A DNA stretch of 64,000 nt from Coleofasciculus sp937127375 (GTDB lineage: Bacteria > Cyanobacteriota > Cyanobacteriia > Cyanobacteriales > Coleofasciculaceae). Position numbers and translations under genes: made by a program. Under the pieces are notes generated by a model, which ran no database searches, was not told where the DNA came from, and was given only the letters and a program-made list of their open reading frames with translations. Location of the stretch: NCBI GenBank assembly GCA_040218875.1, contig JAVJQP010000032.1. One strand, 5' to 3'. Below, in pieces: positions 16,513 to 26,020 of this stretch (its first letter is position 1; each line of letters starts with the position of its first letter).

Positions 16513-16698
16513 GAAAGGGGGAGCAGGGGGAGCAGGGGGAGCAGGGGGAGCAGGGGAAGCAGAGGGAGCAGGGGGAGCAGGGGGAGCAGGGGGAGCAGGG
16601 GAAGCAGGGGGAGCAGGGAGAGCAGGGGGAGCAGGGGGAGCAGAGGAAGCAGGGGAAGCAGGGGGAGCAGGGGGAGCAGGGGGAGCAGGGGGAGCAAG
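16513..16698. repeat. 9-bp G-rich minisatellite (GGGGGAGCA)n
   Basis: About 20 tandem copies of GGGGGAGCA, with GGGGAAGCA and similar variants. One plus-strand frame reads Gly-Ser-Arg repeats and the minus strand reads Leu-Leu-Pro repeats; both are low-complexity artefacts. It directly follows the truncated AI-2E pseudogene. The same unit recurs at 39838-39939 after another truncated domain. The G runs could form quadruplexes. Confidence 0.95.
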
Positions 16699-16831
16699 GG
16701 TACATTTTCGGTGATTCTCTCGCCATAGTTTTCAACACCGAGCGAAGTCGAGGTGTTGCCTATTGCCTATTCCCTGGCGCGTAGCGCTATATCTTTTTAG
16801 AAACACTCTGGTTTTAACCCAACATCTGATA

Positions 16832-19800
16832 TTATTGACTTCCACAAGTGCGAAAATCCATGGCAATATGCACTTGTTTTCCCCGATACGGTTCAGCGGT
16901 AAGTATCACTGTGCCATCCTTGTCAACAACCCAACCTTGGGCTTCAATTAAAGGTTGAGAATCAGGTTGAGTACGCTGAGAATTAGTAGGAGTTGAGGAT
17001 GGAGAAATTTGGCTCGATAACCGTCGCGTATCTTCCCAAATTGCCCGTCCAGAGAAGTATTGACTGGGAGAATGGGGAATTCCACCGCGTCCGGTGACCA
17101 CAAAGCGATCGCCTGTATCTGCTGGACAGCCGGAAATGATTTGCCCAGACGGATCAGAGAAGGTTGAGGGCAGTTCAATTAACCCTCTTGAGGGGTCAAT
17201 ATTCGGCGTATTAATCACAATTCGACCATCAATTCCTAATTTTGAACTGGCAATAATATCACTGTTGGGGGTTAATTTTTCGCTCAGTTGTAACCCTAAA
17301 ATAGTTTGAGTAGTAATCGTAATATTGCCGCCATTTCCTTCAAAAGCATTGGCGATAATGTCACTATTTTCTGAAAGCACTCCCACAATAAAATTAGCAT
17401 CCACTATCAGATCTCCCCCATTGCCACCGCCACTGGATTCCGTTCCAGCACGGGTGGACAGTTGACTATTATTTCGCAAGATAAACGTCTCAGCTACCTT
17501 GAGGTTGATATTCCCTCCTTCCCCTGATAAACTCGTTGCTGTAATTGACCCTTGATCTAAGAAAATAGAGCGGACATCAATATTGATATCGCCAGCATTG
17601 CCTGTCCCTGTAGCACTCACTGATACCGCCGCGCGATCGCGAATATTTAATTCACTTGTGGGACTATTAATATTGATATCTCCCCCATCACCAGATGCAG
17701 CTTGAGTTGAGGAGGCAAATAAACCCGTACCTAGGAGAGTGCCTTGATTATTGGGGTCAGATAGTTCAATCGACTCCGACACATTCACGAATAAATCCCC
17801 CGCTTGCCCGGAATCGAAAGTAGTGGTTAAAACCTGCGCCCCTCCTCGTGCGACAAGTTGAGGAGAAGTGAGGGTAACATTGCCTGATTCCGCCTGATCA
17901 AAGGTTCCTGCACCTAACAGCGAATTGTCTAACTCGATCCGATTTGTGGCATCAATCTGAATATCTCCTCCCCTACCTTGACTCAGCGTCGTGGTAGCCA
18001 TTAGTCCACCATCACGGGCGATAAAAGTTGGGGTTTCAATCAAGACATTTCCGGCTGATCCTTCTCCATCCGTAACGGTAACAATTCCCTGACTAAAATT
18101 ATCTAGGGTGAGTGTATCGGTAAACGCCGGACGCACAAATTGCTCTTGCAACGCCTCAAATCCTGCTCCTGTGACTTCAACGGAGTCTGAAGCGCGAATC
18201 CGAATATTTCCACCATTTCCAAAACGCGATGTCGAGGCATTAATTCGACCGTTATTCAGTTGCAGATTCTCTAGATTCAGTCGAATATTTCCCCCTTCTC
18301 CGAAACCCTGGGTTGCTGATGTAATCTCACCCCCTTGTTGGACAAGCAAGTCTTTGCTCGTAATATCTATATCGCCAGCATTTCCTGATTCATTCGGTGA
18401 AAATAAATCCGTGGCAATGGAACTGGGAAAACTGCCATCCACCGACCTACCAATCACTTCAATGAACTCAGCATTTTTAATCGTCAATTGTCCCCCATTG
18501 CCGTCTGCTCCAGCGTTTCCCAGAACGCCAGCACCATTGCGAATGCTCAAGTTACGCACCTCTAAGGTTAAGTCTCCAGCATCGCCATCACGCCCCGTAG
18601 ATGTGCTAATCAAAGCTCCATCTGTTAGAGTGACGTTCTCTGCCGTCAGGGTTAAATCCCCAGCATCTTTACCCAAGGTTCCTGTACCAATACCTCCCTC
18701 TCCTTGTAAAAAGATATCTGTCGCATTGACGGTTAAATCTCCCCCTTCACCCTGGTTGACAAAGGTAGTAATTCCGCCACTGTCGCGAATGGATAATCGC
18801 CCAGTATTAATTATTAAATTGCCAGAGTTCCCACGACCCGACGCTGATGTGGAGATTCCCGTATCTCCTTGTAAGGGAACTTGAGCCAATTCACTCGGCT
18901 TAATAGTAAACGGACCCGGTTGATTGCCAATAATTTCAATGGACTCCGTGGCGTTAATCGTGACATTTCCGGCATTACCACTATTGCTTAGATTGGTAGT
19001 AGAACCAACCCCCACGCCGAATGGAAATGTTGTCTCAGGGTCTTGGATAATGGTTAACCGACGGGTATTTAGGTTGATATCCCCCGCGTCAGCACTACTC
19101 ATTTGAGCACTACCCGGAACAGGAGCAGCCTCCGTCCCAATATTACTATTCCGAATCACTATGTCATCAGCAGCATTAATCTGTACCATTCCTCCTTGAG
19201 CTTCATTGAAAGCAAAGGAAAAAATAGACGCATCTTCAACAAGGATAGATTGAGCGGTAATCGTAATTCCTTTGGACACGCCAGGACTTGTACTACTGTT
19301 GGTGATAGTATTTCCTCTAAACCAAAACAGTCCACCACTGTTAAGCGTGATTTGTCCGGCAAAATTGCCATCCGATGCGATGGTTTCCTCAAAGCTACGG
19401 TTAAGGTCAATGGTAAGATCCCCTGTGGCATTGAGTGAGATATCTCCAGCTTGATTCTGGGAATTGGCATTAATATTTCCCATCGTCGTTAGATCTCCAG
19501 CAGCATTGACAGAGATCCTTCCGGCTTGATTGATACCCCCACTGCTCAGAGACGCCGTAGTGGTAATTGCTCCATTTTCACTTTTGAGGGTAATGTTCCC
19601 ACCGATTTCTCCCCTTGAAGCGATATTTTGGTTAATATTCAGATTCTCATGAGCCTCAACCGAGATATCTCCCCCTTGATTTAGACTATTGCTAACCAGA
19701 GCTGCTGTAGTGGTGATCCCTCCATTTTCACTGTTGAGGGTAATGTTCCCACCGATTTCTCCCATTGCGTTAATATTCCGGTTAACACTCAGATCCCCGA

Positions 19801-21823
19801 TCGCATTGAGTGAGATATCTCCAGCTTGATTCTCGGAATTGGCAATAATATTTGCCATCGTGGTTAGATCTCCAGCAGCATCAAGAGAAATCGTTCCCGC
19901 TTGATTGATACCCTCGCTCACCAGAGACGCCGTCGTGGTGATCCCTCCATTTTCACTATTGAGGCTAATGTTTCCACCGACTTCTCCCCTAGAACTGATA
20001 TTCCCATTAATATCAAGATTCCCGCTCGCATCAACAAAGATATCTCCGCCTTGATTTAGACTATCGCTGATCAGAAAAGCAGAAGTCGCGATCGCACCAT
20101 TTTCACTACTCAGGGTAATAGTTCCACCTATACCTTCAGTAGAGGTTGAGGTGACATTTTCATTAACACTCAAATCACCGTTAGCCTCCAGTACAACATT
20201 ACCGGCTTGATTAATCCCATCGCTGGTCACAAAATCCGTAGTCGCGATCGCCCCATTTTCACTCTTAACGGTAATATTACCACCATTGTTCGCCACCACA
20301 GTCCCAGTCAGATCTCGTCCAGTATTCAGAATCCCGGTGGTGACATTTCCCAGGGAAAAAAGGTTAATCTCGCCACTGCTACCGCTATTACTCACAGCAT
20401 CAGCGCTGCTGATGATACCATTAGCGGTGTTAATTTGACTGGTATCGGCAAAGGTTCCAGAGGTAATCTCGATGCTTCCCCCATTCGTAACCAGAATAGA
20501 ACCAGGATTCATTAAAAACTGGGCAACTCCAGCATCCCGTTGAGCCGCTATAGCATTTTCGTCATTAATTTTGGCAGTAAAGTTTCCACCATTCAGAGAA
20601 ATTAGCTGATTAATAGTAATTGAACGTCCCGCCTGTAAATTCAGACTATTATCTGAGAAACTAAACATACTCTGGTTAACGGCAATATCATTATTTGCTT
20701 GTAACGTCACCGAGTTAGTAGCAAGAGCTGAAACAAGAGTATCACCGTTAATAATCGATACTTCTGTAGGATTCGTTTCAAAGGTTTGTCCATCGGCGGA
20801 GTCGATGCCATCATCTTGAATCCAAATAGTTTTGGGGTCAAGTAACAAAGTTCCCACGTTTCCCAAGGGCGCGGTTGTATCCACGCTTCCTGTAAAGTCT
20901 AAAGATCCGCCAGATACGTCTACAAAACCCCCATTAGATTGAGGATTACCACTCGCACCACGGGCGGTAATGGTTCCCTCAAATTGTGTGGTTCCATTTG
21001 CCCGAATAATGACGCTACCGCCATCCCCCTGATTTAGGGAATCAGCGTGAATTTGCACCCCTGAAGCAATAGTCACTTGTTCCCCGGTACCCATTGCTAC
21101 ACTACCGCCACCTGTGGACGCAGACACATCAATTTTGGCAGTTTCTAATAACTGAACCTCCTCCCCGAATACCTGAATCGTACCGCCAGGAGCCGTCAAT
21201 GAACCTGTACTAATCACCCTATCCCCAGCTAGCGTCAAGGTTTCCCCTGCACCGACACTTAAATTCCCCTGATTCCGAATCTCGGCTTGCTGTTGGCGCA
21301 GGGCGTCTAAAAATAAAACACCTGGTTGAATTGCCAACAGTTGACTATCTTGGGGATTTTTCGCCCGAAACACACCATCGTTTCCCAACTTAATCCCATC
21401 AGCGGTACTCGCCACAAATGAACCCCCTACATCTAATTGGGCATCGACACCAAAAAGAATGCCATTGGGATTGAGTAAAAAAAGGTTGGCATTGCCATCA
21501 ACACCTAAAGTGCCGAAGATATTTGATCGGTGATCACCTGTAACTCGCGTGAGGATATTCGCGATGCCCTCCGGATTGGCAAAGTAAACCTGTTGGTCGA
21601 AACTAACGTTAAACTCACTAAAACTATGGAACAAGTTACTCCCACGCTTTGCCCCACCTTCAATTAAGTCTCGCGCCTCTTGAGGAGTAACGATAGAGGC
21701 TTCTGTGCCTAAGGTATTATCGGGAATTAACTGAGCCTGAACCGCCGGATTGAAAAGGGTTAGCCAGACTAACGGGAAGGTCAGCGATCGCCCCTGTTTG
21801 AGAAACGTGATGATGCCCATCAA
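16832..21823 (-). CDS. Filamentous-haemagglutinin-like exoprotein (two-partner secretion, TpsA type), 1663 aa
   Basis: A large secreted protein. It has a signal peptide ending ...NPAVQA (about 1-30), then a TPS/FHA N-terminal domain (about 31-300) with the family markers SFSEFNV, VYFANPEGIANILTRVTG and NPNGILFG (118-125). A long beta-helical region is rich in repeats. At about 520-860 the units GGNITLNSENGGITTTA.., GINQAG and AGDL recur about eight times, visible also as near-identical DNA at 19420-20290. The C terminus (GWVVDKDGTVILTAEP, VHIAMDF) is typical of cyanobacterial FHA-like proteins. No TpsB (Omp85-type) partner is in the window. Likely an adhesin or sheath component; the role is inference. 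Confidence 0.9.
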   Translation of the reverse strand: MMGIITFLKQGRSLTFPLVWLTLFNPAVQAQLIPDNTLGTEASIVTPQEARDLIEGGAKRGSNLFHSFSEFNVSFDQQVYFANPEGIANILTRVTGDHRSNIFGTLGVDGNANLFLLNPNGILFGVDAQLDVGGSFVASTADGIKLGNDGVFRAKNPQDSQLLAIQPGVLFLDALRQQQAEIRNQGNLSVGAGETLTLAGDRVISTGSLTAPGGTIQVFGEEVQLLETAKIDVSASTGGGSVAMGTGEQVTIASGVQIHADSLNQGDGGSVIIRANGTTQFEGTITARGASGNPQSNGGFVDVSGGSLDFTGSVDTTAPLGNVGTLLLDPKTIWIQDDGIDSADGQTFETNPTEVSIINGDTLVSALATNSVTLQANNDIAVNQSMFSFSDNSLNLQAGRSITINQLISLNGGNFTAKINDENAIAAQRDAGVAQFLMNPGSILVTNGGSIEITSGTFADTSQINTANGIISSADAVSNSGSSGEINLFSLGNVTTGILNTGRDLTGTVVANNGGNITVKSENGAIATTDFVTSDGINQAGNVVLEANGDLSVNENVTSTSTEGIGGTITLSSENGAIATSAFLISDSLNQGGDIFVDASGNLDINGNISSRGEVGGNISLNSENGGITTTASLVSEGINQAGTISLDAAGDLTTMANIIANSENQAGDISLNAIGDLSVNRNINAMGEIGGNITLNSENGGITTTAALVSNSLNQGGDISVEAHENLNINQNIASRGEIGGNITLKSENGAITTTASLSSGGINQAGRISVNAAGDLTTMGNINANSQNQAGDISLNATGDLTIDLNRSFEETIASDGNFAGQITLNSGGLFWFRGNTITNSSTSPGVSKGITITAQSILVEDASIFSFAFNEAQGGMVQINAADDIVIRNSNIGTEAAPVPGSAQMSSADAGDINLNTRRLTIIQDPETTFPFGVGVGSTTNLSNSGNAGNVTINATESIEIIGNQPGPFTIKPSELAQVPLQGDTGISTSASGRGNSGNLIINTGRLSIRDSGGITTFVNQGEGGDLTVNATDIFLQGEGGIGTGTLGKDAGDLTLTAENVTLTDGALISTSTGRDGDAGDLTLEVRNLSIRNGAGVLGNAGADGNGGQLTIKNAEFIEVIGRSVDGSFPSSIATDLFSPNESGNAGDIDITSKDLLVQQGGEITSATQGFGEGGNIRLNLENLQLNNGRINASTSRFGNGGNIRIRASDSVEVTGAGFEALQEQFVRPAFTDTLTLDNFSQGIVTVTDGEGSAGNVLIETPTFIARDGGLMATTTLSQGRGGDIQIDATNRIELDNSLLGAGTFDQAESGNVTLTSPQLVARGGAQVLTTTFDSGQAGDLFVNVSESIELSDPNNQGTLLGTGLFASSTQAASGDGGDININSPTSELNIRDRAAVSVSATGTGNAGDINIDVRSIFLDQGSITATSLSGEGGNINLKVAETFILRNNSQLSTRAGTESSGGGNGGDLIVDANFIVGVLSENSDIIANAFEGNGGNITITTQTILGLQLSEKLTPNSDIIASSKLGIDGRIVINTPNIDPSRGLIELPSTFSDPSGQIISGCPADTGDRFVVTGRGGIPHSPSQYFSGRAIWEDTRRLSSQISPSSTPTNSQRTQPDSQPLIEAQGWVVDKDGTVILTAEPYRGKQVHIAMDFRTCGSQ

Positions 21824-22040
21824 TCCTAGCCCCCTGCTTCTGGCAAATCCCCAACTCTAATAATACTCCAAGAATCGAAAAGAACAAGGGCAATGGAGAA
21901 GGTAGAGGAATGGGGGACTCATCTTAGGGACTTGCTGAATTAAGCGGGAAGCTATACTATACAAGGAGGAAAGCCATTTTTACTCAATAATTACTTTCAT
22001 TTTTACACCCCTACAAAAGGGATAATTTTGTCAGGAATAG

Positions 22041-22688
22041 GTGATGACAACAGCTACGTTCAAACTAGCCGAACATCGGGTCATTCTGTCAAATATCAGT
22101 TGGCAAACGTTTGAGCGGTTACTTGCAGACTTAGGGAAAAACCGCTGCGCTCGTTTGGCTTACAATGACGGAGTATTAGAAATTATGACGCCCTTAGGAT
22201 CTCATGAAAATAATAACCGCTTTATTGAAAGCTTAATTGGCGCGATCGCGGATGAATTAAATCTCAACCTCAAACGGTTTGGTTCTCTCACTCTGAAGCG
22301 AGAAAAACGACAAAAAGGGGGAGAACCTGACTCCTGTTACTACATCCAAAATGAACCCAAGGTTAGACATAAACAAGAGATTGATTTGGCGAATGACCCG
22401 CCACCCGATCTAGTCTTAGAGATTGATATTACCAGTGGTTCTATGGATAAACTACCAATTTATGCCGCGATTGGTGTACCAGAACTGTGGCGTTATGATG
22501 GACGTAAATTCGATGTATTTGTTTTATCTCCAGAATCAACGAGTTATCAATCTGTGGAGAAAAGTCCGACGTTTCCATGGCTATCTTTAGCCGCAATTCC
22601 TCGGTTTATTCGGCAAAGTTTAGCGGATGGAGAAACCGCAACATTACGGGCGTTTCGGACTTGGGTGAGAGAACAGCAGTCGGATTAG
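22041..22688 (+). CDS. Uma2 family (DUF820) PD-(D/E)XK endonuclease-like protein
   Basis: A 215-residue cytosolic protein with a restriction-endonuclease fold signature. The N-terminal region TFERLLADLGKNRCARLAYN is followed by DGVLEIMTPLGSHE, GGEPDSCYYIQ, and the core PPPDLVLEIDITSGSMDKLPIYAAIGVPELWRY. The Asp and Glu metal ligands expected for the fold are present. Uma2 proteins are hugely amplified in cyanobacteria and their role is unknown. Codon usage resembles its neighbours. It is encoded alone, divergent from the TpsA-like gene. Confidence 0.88.
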   Translation: MMTTATFKLAEHRVILSNISWQTFERLLADLGKNRCARLAYNDGVLEIMTPLGSHENNNRFIESLIGAIADELNLNLKRFGSLTLKREKRQKGGEPDSCYYIQNEPKVRHKQEIDLANDPPPDLVLEIDITSGSMDKLPIYAAIGVPELWRYDGRKFDVFVLSPESTSYQSVEKSPTFPWLSLAAIPRFIRQSLADGETATLRAFRTWVREQQSD

Positions 22689-22795
22689 AGATAAAATGCG
22701 CTCACATTCATTAAGGGGATCTTGCTTAGAAGACTGTACCTCATCAACCTGAAATCTGCTGTATTTATTTTATCAATGTGTAAGTCCTACAACCG

Positions 22796-23221
22796 TTAGA
22801 AATACTCCGCAGAGAACTGAAGGAAACAGTTTTGTGCTTCTTTGATTAAATTATAGTAGCTTGAGTTGGATTTAAAATTGATATCATATTTCTCTCTTAA
22901 ATAACGTTTAACCTTCTCTAAACCCTGATTCTCGTCTTGATTTAACCAATTTATTACATCTTGTTTCTGCTGTTTGCTCAAATAACCACTAGAGCCTTTG
23001 TAAGATAATTTCAGACCTTCTAATCCAGATTCGTTAAACCGCTTATTCCATTTACTGATAAACCCATTCGATACATTGATGCATGTGGAGATTGAGTTAT
23101 AATTCCATCCTTGAAGAGTTAATTTAACCACTATAGCCCTTTTTGACTCTCTTGAATCCGAATTGTTTTTAATCCACTCATCTAACGCTTGAATTTTTGT
23201 TTCTATAGGTTTATTGTCCAT
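22796..23221 (-). pseudogene. IS630-type transposase N-terminal remnant (HTH region)
   Basis: The 141-residue product carries a paired helix-turn-helix region like the first part of IS630/Tc1-mariner transposases (VKLTLQGWNYNSISTCINVS, GLEGLKLSYKGSSGYLSKQQ, VKRYLREKYDINFKSNSSYY). After YYNLIKEAQ the sequence diverges and stops, and no DDE catalytic domain follows. It is AT-richer than its surroundings. The region 23222-23470 upstream holds no gene, only an AT-rich stretch with a TTGACA-like box. Confidence 0.7.
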
Positions 23222-23470
23222 ATCGATATAGGATTTGATGCAATTACTACGGCTTTAACTTGACTGAATCAAGAATAACAGTTTAATTGGCATCTAAAAA
23301 TACAGAAAAATTCCTAAAAATTGACTAATTTTTGATTAGCTTTACTTTTTATGCATTATCGGTCAGTTTTGTCAATATATAAAAAGTGACAACTTTCTCT
23401 AAAAGTTCGTCATTTTTGGTTCTCCTCTCCAGACGCACCCTGTCAGAACACCTCTGGAACTCCTCTGCTG

Positions 23471-24922
23471 TTACTCGCTGGCTGAGTCTTGACACTTGAT
23501 CATGCGATCGCGAAAATAGGATCGATACAAATCACAACTTAGCCTCACCTGGTTGCCCTGAAGAGTGACCAGTCCCATACTGTGTAGCTTAAACCCTTGT
23601 ACCTGTTCCACCTCAATCGGTTCAGTGGTGCTGAGAACTTGGTTAAACGCCGCCGCTAGTTCAAGATTGTGTTGCAGTGTCCATAAATGTCGATGCAGAT
23701 GGTTGGCATAAATTCCCGTCTCCGTTGCGGCTGTTTGCAGGATCTCCTCAAACGTAAAATTCTGTCTAGCTAAGTGATATAACGTCAGCCGTACCAGATA
23801 AGGATGACCCCCCACAAGTTGCATAAGCTGAGTAATTTTATCGGCTTCTAACCTCAAGCCATGACGCCCACTCAAGTCTTGCACCTGTTCCTGACTCAGA
23901 AGTTCTAAATCAACGCCTAGCCCGACATTAAACGGAGACTGATTGATATCTAAAGGAACATAGACCTCAGTTGATTGGATGAGTATCAAGCGTAACCGTT
24001 GCCAAATCGGGTCAACTTTAGCTTGCTCATGCCAAGACCGCAACAAAGTGAGCAATTCTTGGGCAATGTTCACCTGTTGAAAAATCAGGCTCAATTCTTC
24101 TAAAACCAAGACAATCGGATCATCAATTTCGGCTAAAATATATTCTCGAATATAGAGAGCGCAACTCATCTTACTGCCCAAATCTTCATCCCAATAGTCA
24201 TTCAGCCTCGACTTTAATTTTAATTGGCGAGTCAAGCTGGCACATAACCAGCGCAACGTCTTATTTAAGTCGCTAATCACGGTTTCTTCGACTTGCTGAA
24301 AATCCAAGACGACCGTTTTATAATTATTGGCGATACCCCGACTGAGTAAGCGATTAACCAACGAAGTTTTGCCAATTTGTCTCGGTCCTTTAATTCGGAT
24401 CAACGTGCCAGGTTTAAGCAATTCCCGATAACATTGGGCTTCGTAGGGAACTCGCTCGATATAAAAGGGAGATTTTAAGGGAACACAGCCATCAGGTAAT
24501 TCCAGGTCAACGGATGGCAAAATGATCTGATCCGATGGGGAAATAAGCGGGTTGGGTAAGTAATCCAGGTCATCTGAACGATCAGAACGACCTGTTTCTA
24601 TCGATGATAGAGTGTGATTAATAACAGTTTTAAATTTAGGTTCATTTTCAGCCAGCAGTTGCCGTTCTAGGGCAGAGCGAACAGTAGCCTTTGTTACTTT
24701 TTCTCCTAGTCCTTGGGACAGCAGTTTCCATAACTGAGGCGCAACCGATTGCTTAATATAACTTTCCGAATACCCCAACTCTTGAGCCATTTGGTCATAA
24801 TTTTTCTTCGTCTCTTGGCATGATTCCCGTAGAATGAACCGTTGCAGATCATTCAGATGCTGCCCAGTCTTGGTATAGACTAAGGTGTCGGCTAATTCTA
24901 CGATGTCTGCACTTGCGCTCAT
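23471..24922 (-). CDS. vMAP N-terminal domain + AAA-like (AAA_35) ATPase domain protein
   Basis: A cytosolic protein of 483 residues. Residues 1-90 form an alpha-helical HTH-like domain (LNDLQRFILRESCQETKKNY, MAQELGYSESYIKQSVAPQL) seen in vWA-MoxR-associated proteins. The AAA_35 module at about 146-480 begins SPFYIERVPYEAQCYREL and has Walker A GPRQIGKTS (179-187) and Walker B-like VLVLEELSLIF. In cyanobacteria this module is usually fused to WD40 or peptidase effectors; here no effector follows. Its function is unknown and a signalling or conflict-system regulator role is inference. Confidence 0.8.
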   Translation of the reverse strand: MSASADIVELADTLVYTKTGQHLNDLQRFILRESCQETKKNYDQMAQELGYSESYIKQSVAPQLWKLLSQGLGEKVTKATVRSALERQLLAENEPKFKTVINHTLSSIETGRSDRSDDLDYLPNPLISPSDQIILPSVDLELPDGCVPLKSPFYIERVPYEAQCYRELLKPGTLIRIKGPRQIGKTSLVNRLLSRGIANNYKTVVLDFQQVEETVISDLNKTLRWLCASLTRQLKLKSRLNDYWDEDLGSKMSCALYIREYILAEIDDPIVLVLEELSLIFQQVNIAQELLTLLRSWHEQAKVDPIWQRLRLILIQSTEVYVPLDINQSPFNVGLGVDLELLSQEQVQDLSGRHGLRLEADKITQLMQLVGGHPYLVRLTLYHLARQNFTFEEILQTAATETGIYANHLHRHLWTLQHNLELAAAFNQVLSTTEPIEVEQVQGFKLHSMGLVTLQGNQVRLSCDLYRSYFRDRMIKCQDSASE

Positions 24923-24997
24923 ATCTGCGATCGCTAATGAGTATCATGCGCTAATTCTAATCCTTTATCGGACTCAGGTAAACGTTATAGCTGTTGC

Positions 24998-25190
24998 CTA
25001 CTCGCTGCCCTTGAGAAGTTGCGCGGGGTTGAGGGCGCGATGACCGCCGTCGCGAGTGAAGTGTTTCTGGCGAGATTCCAGTACGACTGGCTCAAAGCCC
25101 CGACAGTGGAGGATTTCTGGGTCGCCACAGGTGGGACATGCACTGAGGCTTCCACTTCCCGTTGGAATTTCATCTGGAGTTTATAACAGG
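24998..25190 (-). pseudogene. Unidentified coding remnant with CxxC knuckle
   Basis: A minus-strand frame ending at TAG 24998-25000 reads TPDEIPTGSGSLSACPTCGD, then HCRGFEPVVLESRQKHFTRD and ALNPAQLLKGSE. The CPTCGDPE knuckle suggests a zinc-ribbon C terminus, perhaps of a transposon or nuclease gene, but I do not recognise the family and there is no start codon in a credible position. The rest of 24923-25256 shows nothing. Confidence 0.3.
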
Positions 25191-25256
25191 AATGAATGAA
25201 AATGAGGGAGACGGAAGTAGAATGATTGGTTAAGGAAAGGATATGGGGATGAAGAT

Positions 25257-25889
25257 ATGATTACCGTCATTTCGCCCGAAAAACTTTATCTTTCAGCCGG
25301 AACTGTAGTGAGGTCGCCTGCTACCTGGCAGGAGTATCAAACGTTGTGTAAGCAGCGGGGAGATGATTCCATTCCTCGACTCAAATATCGTTCTGGAGAA
25401 GTGTTGCTTATGTCGCCGTTGCCCAAGCATGATAGAGATGTCAGTCTAATTGCGGACATTATTAAGGTGCTCCTTGATTCGACAGGGTGCGAGTATGATT
25501 CGTTTACGCCAGTAACGATGCAACTTCCAGAAGAAAGTGGGATTGAGCCGGATTATTGCTTTTACATTGACCATTGGCAAGCCATTTCGGGTAAGGAACG
25601 AATTGATTGGTGCAACGACCCACCGCCGGATTTGGTGTTAGAAATTGACATCACCAGCTATTCCAATGTGCAGGATTATCTCCCCTATCGAGTCCCGGAA
25701 GTCTGGTTATTTCGGAATCAACACCTGTTGATTTACCAACTTCAGGGTGATGAGTATGGCATCGCATCGCAAAGTCAATATTTCCCAGATGTGAATTTAT
25801 CACAGATAGTGGCGCGATGTTTAGAAATTGCCTATCAACGCAATACCAGCGCAGCTATTCGCGACTTGAGGCAGCAGTTGGGACATTGA
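25257..25889 (+). CDS. Uma2 family (DUF820) PD-(D/E)XK endonuclease-like protein
   Basis: A 210-residue second intact Uma2-type protein. It has TWQEYQTLCKQRGDDSIPRL, YRSGEVLLMSPLPKHDRDVS, SGIEPDYCFYIDHWQAISGK and the core PPPDLVLEIDITSYSNVQDY with LPYRVPEVWLF. It is related to the protein at 22041-22688, sharing PPPDLVLEIDITS, but differs enough that this is not a recent tandem duplication. The start ATG 25257 follows a purine-rich stretch (AAGGAAAGGATATGGGGATG). Biological role unknown. Confidence 0.88.
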   Translation: MITVISPEKLYLSAGTVVRSPATWQEYQTLCKQRGDDSIPRLKYRSGEVLLMSPLPKHDRDVSLIADIIKVLLDSTGCEYDSFTPVTMQLPEESGIEPDYCFYIDHWQAISGKERIDWCNDPPPDLVLEIDITSYSNVQDYLPYRVPEVWLFRNQHLLIYQLQGDEYGIASQSQYFPDVNLSQIVARCLEIAYQRNTSAAIRDLRQQLGH

Positions 25890-25923
25890 CATCCTCCCCC
25901 GGCTGAAAGCGCTGCTGATTCCC
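25886..25923 (-). mobile_element. Relic of an IS200/IS605-type right end
   Basis: Read on the minus strand the segment is GGAATCAGCAGCGCTTTCAG followed by CCGGGGGAGGATGTCAA. This parallels the right end of the TnpB element at 9311-9344 (GAATCCCC...GGGGAGTGTCAA), with the same terminal GTCAA. No transposase remains beside it. It abuts the stop codon of the Uma2 gene. Confidence 0.45.
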
Positions 25924-26020
25924 TACTAATTTTATCACTATGGAGAACAGAATTAAGTTCATAAATTAATTGACCGAATTATTGTTGGGCTTGGTTTTTA
26001 GCCGTCCCTCCAGCCTTAAT

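Noticed and set aside
16257..16738. Overlapping long frames encoding Leu-Pro, Gly-Ala or Cys-Ser-Pro repeats
   Set aside because: They are all translations of the 9-bp minisatellite in different frames and strands, with no domain outside the repeat apart from the decayed AI-2E pieces.
18108..18884. 258-codon plus-strand frame opposite the TpsA-like gene
   Set aside because: Antisense shadow of a repetitive gene with biased codons; proline/serine-rich, no family match, no ribosome-binding site.
23250..23470. Possible type V-K CAST (transposon) end suggested by TGACAACT-type motifs
   Set aside because: Only loose similarity, no tns genes, no tracrRNA or CRISPR repeats in the window; more likely the AT-rich flank of the IS630 remnant.
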